Source: Sulfurihydrogenibium yellowstonense SS-5
Lineage (GTDB): Bacteria; Aquificota; Aquificia; Aquificales; Hydrogenothermaceae
Direction of reading: 5' to 3'
Assembly (NCBI RefSeq): GCF_000173615.1
Contig: NZ_ABZS01000029.1
Coordinates: forward strand, 1-12,068
Length of the DNA stretch: 12,068 bases
Positions 5,277-12,068 of this stretch are shown here, in pieces; positions within the stretch are counted from its first letter, which is position 1, and each line of letters opens with the position of its first letter. The position numbers and the translations under genes are program-made. Below the pieces are notes generated by a model that was not told where the DNA came from, did not search any database, and worked only from the letters and a program-made list of their open reading frames with translations.

Positions 5277-7559
5277 ATGGTTATTGAGCTTATTATTTTG
5301 ATCTCACCCCTGCTTTCTATAATAACTTCTTTATTTTTGGAAAAGAGGCATTATTCAAAAGTCAGCACTATTTTAACAGGTATTGCTTTCTTTCTAAGTC
5401 TATATGTACTCTTATTTGCCAATAAAGAAAGTTCTTTTATTTTCTTCAAATTTGACGGTCTTGGAACTCTTCTTGCTTCCTATATACTCCTTGTAAGCCT
5501 TGTGATCCACAAATACTCGGAAAACTATATGAAGGACGAGCAAGGGTTGAAAAGATACTTCATCCTTCTTGACTTGATGACTTGGAATTTATTAACTCTT
5601 GTTCTTTCAAACCACCTACTTGTTTTGTTTGCTTCTTGGCACCTGATGGGAGTAATTCTCTATTTTCTACTTACTTTTAACAACAGAAGAGAGCAAGCGG
5701 TGGAGTCTGGAAGGCTCGCACTCTTTACCCACAGGCTTGCTGATGTTCCTCTTCTAATAGCAGTCTTTTTACTTTACAAACAGCATGGCACCTTTGAAAT
5801 AAGCAAGTTAGCCCAAGTGATTACCACAGAATCTTCAGATACTCTATGGATACCGACTCTCTTAATAATACTCAGCGGTATAATAAAGTCTGCACAAATA
5901 CCTTTTCATGTTTGGCTAGTTTATAGTATGGAAGGTCCTACCCCCGTTTCCGCTCTTATGCACGCAGGTATAGTTAACGCAGGTTCTATCATAGTAAGCA
6001 AATTTTCCTTCTTGTTTGCTTACGATCTTTACGGGCTAAGTCTTTCCTTCTTGGTAGGCATAATAACTGCTGTGTTGGGCTCCACCCTTATGTTAATCCA
6101 GAACGATGTAAAGAGAGCATTGGGATATTCCACTGTAGGGCAGATGGGTTATATGATGATGGAAGTAGGCGTAGGTGCCTTTGCCCTTGCCATATATCAT
6201 ATGATGGCTCACGGTATATTCAAGGCTACCCTGTTTCTCTCCTCAGGAGGAGTCATACACGAAGCAAGAAGGGACCCTAACATTCCAAGGGACGAGGTTT
6301 ACGACGCATTGATAAAAAAGGAGGAGCCTTATAAAGATACACCCACCCTGTTTTATGGAGCCATTTCTTTGTTGGTGCCACTTCTGTTAGTTTTGATTAC
6401 TCACTACATCTTTGAGCCGGATTTCTTTAAATACCAGGCCCCCCTCATACTTTTATTCTTTGGCTGGATAACATCCGCCCAGGTGCTTCTTAATCTTTTT
6501 AAGGTAGGTAGGGAAAAACCTCGGCTTACTGCCTTCTTAGGCATAGTTTCCCTGTTTGTTTTCCTAAGTATATATGTCTTTATGTCCCTTCTTCTTAAAG
6601 GGCTTGTCTTTCCTTACGAAGGTCTTCAGGAAAAGGTATACGAAAGGGCTTTTTCTAACCCTGTCCTTCTCGTACTCGGCATAGCTATAAGCTTAATTTT
6701 GGTCTTGGTGGGCTGGATCCTCATATACTTTGCCAACAGGGAAGAGCCTGTGAAGGTTCACCTTAGCCTTTACGCCCACCTTTCCAGAGAACTTTACTTC
6801 CCAGACCTTTATAAGCTTATAGGAGAAGGATTTATGAAGATAGCTCGTATTTTAGCCTTTACTTCTTTTTCTGCGTTGTCTGTTTATGGAATTTTCTACA
6901 CAGGAGAGCCCTTGAAGAATTTCCCTCTTGAGGCGTTCATACTTGCATTCTTTATTCCCCTGTTTCCCATAAGTCTGATAACCTCTTACCTCATAAGAAG
7001 GTTCTGGATATACTCTTACCCCCTTGTTGTACTTTTGGGTGTGATAAGCCTTGCGTTCATAAGAATACCAGAAAATGAATTCCTCTACTATCTCGCAAGC
7101 TTTACGCTACTTTTCCACTCGCTAAGGGCTGTATTAAGTCAAAGCTTTAAGGAAGGCATCTCAGAGCTGTATCCTGCGCTCCTTAGTCTGATTTGGCTAT
7201 CCAAGGAAGAAGCCCACTTTATTTTCCTCCTATTGCCTTCCGCCCTTCTCTATCTCCTTGGCATTTACACTAAAAGGATGTTGCATACAGACAGCTTTTA
7301 TTACGTCGGTGGACTTATGGAAAAGATTCCCATTTATTCCCTTTTGTTAGTGATGGCATCTTTGCAAGCATGCCTTACACCTCTTATGCCAAGCTTCTAT
7401 TCATTCTTTGATACGCTTTTGAAAGCTAATGTCATACAGGCAACCTTGCTAATAACAGGATGGTTTTTGCTTGGTGCAGCCATTGCCCTCTCTGTTTGGA
7501 GGCCATTGCACGGCTTGCCAAGAGAGGATATAAACTATACAGACTTTATGAGGAGATAA
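5277..7559 (+). CDS. dabB: DabB-like proton-conducting membrane subunit of DAB inorganic-carbon transporter (extended)
   Basis: A 760-residue, very hydrophobic protein of the NuoL/MrpA (proton_antipo_M) family that pairs with DabA. The antiporter core spans ~1-480. KSAQIPFHVW (204-213) and MEGPTPVSALMHA (218-230) are the TM7-8 signature, with K204 and H229 as likely proton-path residues. DVKRALGYSTVGQMGYMMM (277-295) and YHMMAHGIFKATLF (307-320) give the TM9-10 signature. At the NuoL TM5 glutamate position the sequence reads WHLMG (121-125), with His instead. Residues ~498-527 resemble the end of NuoL chains, yet about 230 more residues follow with roughly seven hydrophobic stretches. These include GGLMEKIPIYSLLLVMASLQ (678-697), which resembles antiporter TM10-11. 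DabB chains I know are about 500-600 aa, so this one is extended. No other complex I genes are nearby, and dabA follows after 4 bases. AGGAG precedes the ATG by 5 bases. Confidence 0.88.
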   Translation: MVIELIILISPLLSIITSLFLEKRHYSKVSTILTGIAFFLSLYVLLFANKESSFIFFKFDGLGTLLASYILLVSLVIHKYSENYMKDEQGLKRYFILLDLMTWNLLTLVLSNHLLVLFASWHLMGVILYFLLTFNNRREQAVESGRLALFTHRLADVPLLIAVFLLYKQHGTFEISKLAQVITTESSDTLWIPTLLIILSGIIKSAQIPFHVWLVYSMEGPTPVSALMHAGIVNAGSIIVSKFSFLFAYDLYGLSLSFLVGIITAVLGSTLMLIQNDVKRALGYSTVGQMGYMMMEVGVGAFALAIYHMMAHGIFKATLFLSSGGVIHEARRDPNIPRDEVYDALIKKEEPYKDTPTLFYGAISLLVPLLLVLITHYIFEPDFFKYQAPLILLFFGWITSAQVLLNLFKVGREKPRLTAFLGIVSLFVFLSIYVFMSLLLKGLVFPYEGLQEKVYERAFSNPVLLVLGIAISLILVLVGWILIYFANREEPVKVHLSLYAHLSRELYFPDLYKLIGEGFMKIARILAFTSFSALSVYGIFYTGEPLKNFPLEAFILAFFIPLFPISLITSYLIRRFWIYSYPLVVLLGVISLAFIRIPENEFLYYLASFTLLFHSLRAVLSQSFKEGISELYPALLSLIWLSKEEAHFIFLLLPSALLYLLGIYTKRMLHTDSFYYVGGLMEKIPIYSLLLVMASLQACLTPLMPSFYSFFDTLLKANVIQATLLITGWFLLGAAIALSVWRPLHGLPREDINYTDFMRR

Positions 7560-7563
7560 GTTC

Positions 7564-10560
7564 ATGGAAAAGGGAAGAAAGCTATACATAAGGTCTCTGG
7601 TAAATATATCTTCTGAGCCAATAGCATACTTTTGGCCCATGAGAACTTTCATTACCCGTAATCCCCTAAGGGAGTTTGAAGATAAACCCTTCAAGGATGC
7701 CCTAAAAGACGCAGAGTTTTTATTTGGAGGTAGAGGTTTTCTAAAAAGGGAAGATTACAGAGAACTTTACTCTCAGGGCTACATAAAGGAGCGGTTTCTA
7801 AAAGAAGGGATAAGAAAGTTCCTTTCCTTTGTAGAACCTAAAGCTCCTCTTCCCTATGAAGAACTGTTTTTTACACTCATGGTTGAGGATATAAAGGAGC
7901 CCGCCCTAAACAACCTATACAAGGGAAAAATAGAAAAGGAAACAATGAACGTCCTCTTAGAACATTTTACAGAAAACCCAGCCCAAGTATGTAGGGAACT
8001 TTTGCTATCCATAGGCTTAAAGCATACAATACAAGAGATCATAAAAATACTAACCGGTAAAGACCTCTCCCAAACCATAGACGAGCTTACCATAAAGTCA
8101 GCTTTTGACTTTTTGGACGAAGGACAGTCTACCATAGACATGCCCGGTAGGAGTGTGGGCTTTTACAAAGCTTGGAGAGAGTTGGCAAAAAGGAACTTAA
8201 GGTTCTTGATATGGGCAGGGAAAGGTTTAAAGGAGATGGTAGAAGCCTTTGAAGAGCCAGAGCCTGCCATAGAGTATATACTAACTTCCTTTGAACTCCC
8301 ACAAGCCCTTTGGGAGAGATACATAACCCTTGAACTGGCACGCCTGAAAGGTATAGTGGGTTTTATAAAGTGGCGTTCTCACAACAAGTTTTACTACTGG
8401 CAAAAGGTACATCCTGTTGATGTTGTAGATTATACAGCCATAAGACTTTTGATAGCCAAGGCGGTAATAGATGCCAACAAAAAAGACCTTCCATTTGAAC
8501 CCACCTACAGGACATTGGAAGAGTTTTTAAGCAAGGACTATGCCAGAGCCTACATCAAGTACGAGCTTGCCACAAAAAGATGCCCGCCACAGCTTTGGGA
8601 TCGTATAAGGGATTATCTAAAGAAGCCTCACGAAAAAGTAGAAGAATACACAAAAGCAAAGGCGGAAATTCTGACACTTAGTCATTATCAGTTTCTAGCA
8701 AACTGGACGAAAAAGGTAGGCATAGACATAAACAGCATCAGCCCAGAGTATGTCCTTGAACTGGTAAAAGTTTATGAAAAGTTCAAAGAGGAAGAGGGGT
8801 ATATATACCTTAGAGCCCTTGAAGACACACACATAGAGAATCTGATAGAGTCCATAAGGTTATCCCAAGAGAAGCAAGAAAAGCCTCTTGCTCAAGCGCT
8901 GTTCTGCATAGATGTACGGTCGGAGCGTTTTAGGAGAAACCTTGAAAGCTTAGGAATGTATCAAACTTACGGTATAGCAGGCTTTTTTGGTGTTCCCTTT
9001 GCCTTAGTGAACCTTCAAAAAGGGCACGAAGAATTTTTATGTCCTGTGGTAGTGATTCCAAGAAATGTGGTTTTTGAGATGCCCTACAAAAAGAGTGGAG
9101 TAGAAAAGGAAAAGGTCATCCACCAAGTTCTTCACGGTGTAAAAGACCACATATTGGCACCCTTTGTGGCGGTGGAGATGTTAGGGTTTGCCTTTGGTTT
9201 TGACTTCTTGGGAAAGACCTTCCTACCGGATAAGTATCTAAAGCTTAAAGAACTCACCCTTAAAGACCACACAAGAACATCCCTAATGGTAAACAAGCTC
9301 TCCGAGGAAGAAATAGAACAGATAACAAGAACTTACTACTTTAACGTTATAAGGTCAGTATTACAAGAACATCTTGAGATTCAAGATATTGACGACAAGG
9401 TTGTAAGCCGGGTGTATGAAGCCTGCATAAACAGTGAGGACACGCTCGATGATAACTTGAAAAAGGCGGTTGAAATTCTGAAAAATAAATACAAAGTGGA
9501 CCGCGGTTATGTGGAACTTTTCAAGGAGAGGCTGAAAAGCGTAGGCTTTACAAAGGAAGAGCAGGCGTTTCTAATATCCACAGCCCTAAAAAGCATTGGT
9601 TTAACCAAAGACTTTGCCTCCATAGTTTTTGTGTTTGGACACGAGAGTAGATCTGAGAATAACCCCTATGAGTCCGCCCTGGATTGCGGTGCCTGCGGTG
9701 GTGCTTCAGGTATTTATAATGCCAGGGTTTTCTGCGTTATGGCTAACGACCCTGAGGTAAGGCAGATAATGGCTCAAAGACATGGATTGGAGATATCATC
9801 AAACACTGTATTTATCCCGGGCATTCATAATACGACTACCGACGAAATATTCCTTTACGACCTTGAGTTTTTGCCCGCCAACTATCTCCCGCTACTTGAA
9901 AACATGAAGAAAGATTTTCAAAGGGCTATGGAGCTTACCCTGATAGAAAGAGGACAGTCTTTGGATGCAAAAAAACCCGAGGAGGTTTCTAAGAAAGCCT
10001 ACGATTGGTCTGAAGTTAGACCCGAATGGGGTCTTTCTGGTAACTATGCCTTTATTATAGGCAGGAGAAGCCTTACCAGCTCCGCCAACTTGGTGGGTAG
10101 AGTATTCTTGCATTCTTACGACTATCGCGTAGATAAAAAAGGTTTCTTGCTGGAAAACATACTCGCAGGTCCGTCTGTTGTAGGTCAATGGATAAATTCC
10201 GAGTATTATTTTTCGACTGTGGATAACGAAGTTTATGGCAGCGGAAGCAAGGTATATCATAACATTGTGGGAAGAATAGGGGTAATGACCGGTAATTACA
10301 GCGACCTAAGAATAGGTCTACCAGCCCAAACGGTGCTAAAAGATGGTAAGCCCTTTCATATACCTTTAAGATACACGCTTGTTATAGAGGCTCCTTTTGA
10401 GTTGGCGAAAAGAGCAATCGACAAGATAAGAAAGATAAGGGAACTTATGCAAAACGAGTGGATAAACGTGATTATCTTTGACCCAGAAAGCGGAATCTTT
10501 TATAGATACTCGGAAGGCAGCTGGACTGAATATCTTAAAAAAGAGGAGGTAATGATATGA
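7564..10560 (+). CDS. dabA: DabA (DUF2309/UPF0753) zinc-dependent, beta-carbonic-anhydrase-like subunit of DAB carbon transporter
   Basis: A 998-residue soluble, membrane-associated partner of DabB. In DAB complexes, DabA hydrates CO2 to bicarbonate vectorially, energised through DabB. The family N-terminal signature FWPMRTFITRNPL is at 23-35. The zinc site is intact: C448 and D450 in FCIDVRSE, H693 in FGHESRSENNP, and C708 in ALDCGACGG. They correspond to C351, D353, H524 and C539 of Halothiobacillus neapolitanus DabA2. The H-to-C spacing (15) is identical, but the D-to-H interval is about 72 residues longer and the N-terminal part about 97 longer, so this is a long-form DabA. The ATG at 7564 is preceded by GAGGAG within the dabB end. 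The stop overlaps the PII-like start as ATGA. Alanine codon GCC is far commoner than in porA (12 of the first 23 versus 3 of the first 22, hand count). Confidence 0.93.
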   Translation: MEKGRKLYIRSLVNISSEPIAYFWPMRTFITRNPLREFEDKPFKDALKDAEFLFGGRGFLKREDYRELYSQGYIKERFLKEGIRKFLSFVEPKAPLPYEELFFTLMVEDIKEPALNNLYKGKIEKETMNVLLEHFTENPAQVCRELLLSIGLKHTIQEIIKILTGKDLSQTIDELTIKSAFDFLDEGQSTIDMPGRSVGFYKAWRELAKRNLRFLIWAGKGLKEMVEAFEEPEPAIEYILTSFELPQALWERYITLELARLKGIVGFIKWRSHNKFYYWQKVHPVDVVDYTAIRLLIAKAVIDANKKDLPFEPTYRTLEEFLSKDYARAYIKYELATKRCPPQLWDRIRDYLKKPHEKVEEYTKAKAEILTLSHYQFLANWTKKVGIDINSISPEYVLELVKVYEKFKEEEGYIYLRALEDTHIENLIESIRLSQEKQEKPLAQALFCIDVRSERFRRNLESLGMYQTYGIAGFFGVPFALVNLQKGHEEFLCPVVVIPRNVVFEMPYKKSGVEKEKVIHQVLHGVKDHILAPFVAVEMLGFAFGFDFLGKTFLPDKYLKLKELTLKDHTRTSLMVNKLSEEEIEQITRTYYFNVIRSVLQEHLEIQDIDDKVVSRVYEACINSEDTLDDNLKKAVEILKNKYKVDRGYVELFKERLKSVGFTKEEQAFLISTALKSIGLTKDFASIVFVFGHESRSENNPYESALDCGACGGASGIYNARVFCVMANDPEVRQIMAQRHGLEISSNTVFIPGIHNTTTDEIFLYDLEFLPANYLPLLENMKKDFQRAMELTLIERGQSLDAKKPEEVSKKAYDWSEVRPEWGLSGNYAFIIGRRSLTSSANLVGRVFLHSYDYRVDKKGFLLENILAGPSVVGQWINSEYYFSTVDNEVYGSGSKVYHNIVGRIGVMTGNYSDLRIGLPAQTVLKDGKPFHIPLRYTLVIEAPFELAKRAIDKIRKIRELMQNEWINVIIFDPESGIFYRYSEGSWTEYLKKEEVMI

Positions 10561-10886
10561 AGAGTGTAAAGCTTCATGAGATGAAAAAGGTGGAGATTGT
10601 TATCAAAGGAGAAGATTTAGATTTTGTGATTGAATTACTAGAAAGAGCAGGTGTAAATGGCTACACTATAATACATAACCTTTCTGGAAAGGGTAGTCAT
10701 GGTTTTCATGAAGGACATCTTCTATTCAACGAAGAGGATACTCTCGTGATGGTTATTTCGGTAATGCCGGAAAACCTTGTTGAAGCAGTACTTGAGGGTA
10801 TAACTCCTTTTCTGAACAAGCATTCAGGTGTAGTGTTTGTTAGCAGTGTTATGGTGAGCAGAGTAGAAAAGTTCTATATTGACTAA
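10557..10886 (+). CDS. PII-like signalling protein of the dab operon
   Basis: A 109-residue PII-superfamily protein with the expected beta-alpha-beta double repeat. MKKVEIVIKGEDLDFVIELL (9-28) forms strand and helix 1, GVNGYTIIH (32-40) strand 2, and SGKGSHGFHEG (43-53) stands where classical GlnB has its T-loop. A second strand/helix unit runs DTLVMVISVMPENLVEAVLE, and HSGVVFVSSVMVSRVEKF (89-106) is the C-terminal strand. The GKGSHG loop and the HSGVVFVS..V end resemble carboxysome-associated PII-like (CPII) proteins, which sense adenine nucleotide and bicarbonate. The classical Tyr-51 uridylylation loop is absent. The ATG overlaps the dabA stop as ATGA with AGGAGG seven bases upstream, so translation is coupled to dabA. 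M9 at 10581 is a weaker alternative start. A regulatory role on DabAB is inferred from this conserved arrangement. Confidence 0.85.
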   Translation: MKSVKLHEMKKVEIVIKGEDLDFVIELLERAGVNGYTIIHNLSGKGSHGFHEGHLLFNEEDTLVMVISVMPENLVEAVLEGITPFLNKHSGVVFVSSVMVSRVEKFYID

Positions 10887-11010
10887 TATATAGACTGGAA
10901 TGTAGGAAAAAACTAAATTCTAACATAAATATAGCTGCACAGGATTATTTTCTATCTTTGTAAACTACTAAATGTACTAATATAGTATAATTTGAATATG
11001 TCGAGTAAGA

Positions 11011-11070
11011 AATTCAATAAAAGCATGATATTCTTCTCCGGCTGCAGAATGACAAACAAGGTCATCCTTC
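11011..11070 (-). repeat. Right copy of the ~60-bp inverted repeat flanking the dab operon
   Basis: Read on the minus strand it carries TTTGTCATTCTGCAGCCGGA and then GAAGAAT, pairing base-for-base with 5171-5230 at 51 of 60 positions. The two copies point towards each other like terminal inverted repeats about 5.9 kb apart and enclose only dabB, dabA and the PII-like gene. No matching target-site duplication is evident outside the two copies. Confidence 0.8.
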
Positions 11071-11098
11071 CTTTAATGCTTATTATTCAACCTTTCTC

Positions 11099-11137
11099 TG
11101 TCATCCCAAGGACGTAAGTCCGAAGGATCTCCTTTTT
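11099..11137 (+). repeat. GTCATCCC...GGATCT-type repeat-like segment with small hairpin
   Basis: TGTCATCCCAAGGACG is followed by TAAGTCCGAAGGATCT, containing a perfect GGAC-GTAA-GTCC hairpin (11109-11120) and then CTCCTTTTT. The wording resembles dispersed GTCATCC..GAAGGATCT repeats seen in many thermophile genomes (recalled, not searched). It lies about 30 bases beyond the right dab-flanking repeat and may be part of the same composite repeat. The T-run could help termination of dab transcripts. Confidence 0.5.
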
Positions 11138-11186
11138 AAAATCTATAAAAATCCTAATTTCTCACTCCAAGGTATTACTGTTGAAT

Positions 11187-12068
11187 TTAGTTAATTGATT
11201 TTATTAGAATAAGGAAAGGTCTGCCTTCGTAATGGGACAATGTATGACTTATATCCAAATTACCAAAAGAATAATTAACAACAAGAGCTTCAGGGTAGTC
11301 TTTTAACTTCAGTATTCCCTTAACTCTAACAACATCTGTGGGTAAGTTGTTAATCATATTGAGAAGCTCGTCATAATCAATAGCTTCGTCTAAATAAATT
11401 ACTTGTTGAGTATGGTTGTGTTTATGGTCTTCAACGTTAAGATAGTAAAGTTTTTCTTGTAAAGCGAAGATGCCACTAAACACTTCTGCAGGCAGCTTTC
11501 CATGAGATGTTTTGTATAGCTTGAAGCTCTTAAATACTGGCTCGTTGGTAAAAAGATTTCTAAGTAAATATCTTTTCCATATGTCCACAACACTATCTTC
11601 CACTTGTTTAATTGTGTTTTCATCTACAAGGTCTGTTTTGTTCAAAACCAGCACGTTAGAACTGCCTATCTGGTGTCTAGCGGTATCCTCTTGACTATAT
11701 AGGTTAAAGTTCTTCGTGTCTATAAGGCATATTACTCCTTCTATTACGCACCCTAAGTTCTGAAGACTTATCATAACAGGAAAAGGCTCAGCAGAACCAG
11801 AGGTTTCTACCATGAGCACTTCAGGTTCATATTTTTCCCTTAGTTCACTGATAGCCTTTTCAAATTCTGCATGTATGGAGCAACATATACAACCCTCCGG
11901 AAGCTCCAAAACTTCAGAGTATGCGTTTTTCAAAATCTTCCCGTCAACACCTACTTCTCCAAGCTCGTTTACGATAACTGCTACTTTTTTTTCAGAAAAA
12001 TGTTCCTTGGCAGCATTTAAAAGGAGAGTGGTCTTCCCACTTCCCGAGATAACCAGTTATTATGAAGG
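11187..12068 (-). pseudogene. COG0523/CobW-family GTPase (metallochaperone-like), 5'-partial with a frame break in the P-loop
   Basis: A minus-strand G3E GTPase, 5' end beyond the window. From the edge, one frame reads FIITGYLG (12066-12043). The Walker A motif continues as SGKTTLLLNAAKEHF only after skipping one base near 12041-12045. The downstream frame has TAA codons at 12057-12062 and no ATG, so as written the gene is broken. After that come VAVIVNELGEVGVDG, the metal-binding CxCC motif in LPEGCICCSI, VETSGSAEP (Walker B/switch region), LVLNKTDLVDE (NKxD guanine specificity), a histidine-bearing VEDHKHNHT segment and a CobW_C domain ending FLILIKSIN. Family members deliver zinc or other metals to client proteins. 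It converges on the dab operon. Being at the sequence edge, the extra base may be a sequencing or assembly error rather than a true pseudogene; the rest of the gene looks intact. Confidence 0.85.

Larger units (their letters stand above)
10887..11186. other. Intergenic region between convergent dab and COG0523 genes
   Basis: No gene-like frame. The first ~120 bases are AT-rich, with only a weak AT hairpin (TATATT/AATATA) at the end of the PII-like gene and no convincing intrinsic terminator. The remainder holds the right copy of the dab-flanking repeat and a second repeat-like segment, listed separately. Confidence 0.5.

Noticed and set aside
5277..7559. DabB as NuoL of complex I or an Mrp antiporter subunit
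   Set aside because: No other complex I or Mrp genes are nearby, and the gene is followed after 4 bases by a DUF2309 gene with an intact carbonic-anhydrase-like zinc site, the defining DAB arrangement.
10955..10995. TATAAT-like box near 10984-10990 as a promoter
   Set aside because: The nearest TTG-type -35 is about 22 bases away and no plus-strand gene follows, only the end of the convergent gene.
11399..11694. Alternative frames (minus 11399-11623, plus 11512-11694) inside the COG0523 gene
   Set aside because: They are shadows of a frame carrying CxCC, NKxD and CobW_C motifs.
1..12068. CRISPR arrays, tRNA or rRNA genes, toxin-antitoxin pairs
   Set aside because: No regularly spaced direct repeats, no cloverleaf or rRNA-like GC-rich segments and no small paired genes were seen on either strand.

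Overview
The window looks like accessory-plus-core chromosome from an autotrophic, thermophilic bacterium of the Aquificota (Hydrogenobacter / Hydrogenothermaceae-like). This is an inference. It rests on a five-subunit 2-oxoacid:ferredoxin oxidoreductase of the type described from Hydrogenobacter thermophilus, on AT-rich DNA with AGA/ATA-rich codon use, and on GTCATTCTG-type dispersed repeats that I associate with such genomes. I cannot fix the genus.

Layout. Positions 1-980 are an insertion-sequence graveyard: a minus-strand IS256-family transposase with at least three frame breaks and an internal deletion abuts the plus-strand C-terminal piece of an integrase-core (IS481/IS3-like) transposase. 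Positions 1174-4838 are a plus-strand operon for pyruvate (or another 2-oxoacid):ferredoxin oxidoreductase, in the order ferredoxin subunit, CdhB-like subunit, alpha, beta, gamma. It ends at a hairpin terminator near 4919-4976. Positions 5277-10886 are a second plus-strand operon: a DAB-type inorganic-carbon uptake system with an unusually long DabB (760 aa), DabA (998 aa) and a PII-like regulator. Positions 11187-12068 hold a convergent minus-strand COG0523/CobW GTPase. It is cut by the window edge and carries a one-base frame break in its P-loop.

How the genes fit together. POR makes pyruvate from acetyl-CoA, CO2 and reduced ferredoxin, a key step of the reductive TCA cycle. DabAB is an energy-coupled, zinc-dependent CO2-hydrating complex that accumulates bicarbonate, and the PII-like protein probably tunes it. 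The window therefore pairs a CO2-fixing enzyme with a CO2-supply machine. COG0523 proteins often serve metal (zinc) delivery, so a link to the zinc site of DabA is possible but speculative.

The most interesting structural signal is a pair of ~60-bp repeats (5171-5230 plus and 11011-11070 minus). They match at 51 of 60 positions without gaps, lie in inverted orientation and bracket exactly the dab operon. The alanine codon use of dabA also differs from that of the por genes. Together these raise the possibility that dab is a separately acquired or mobile cassette. The other notable feature is the C-terminal extension of DabB, which looks like a second partial antiporter module.
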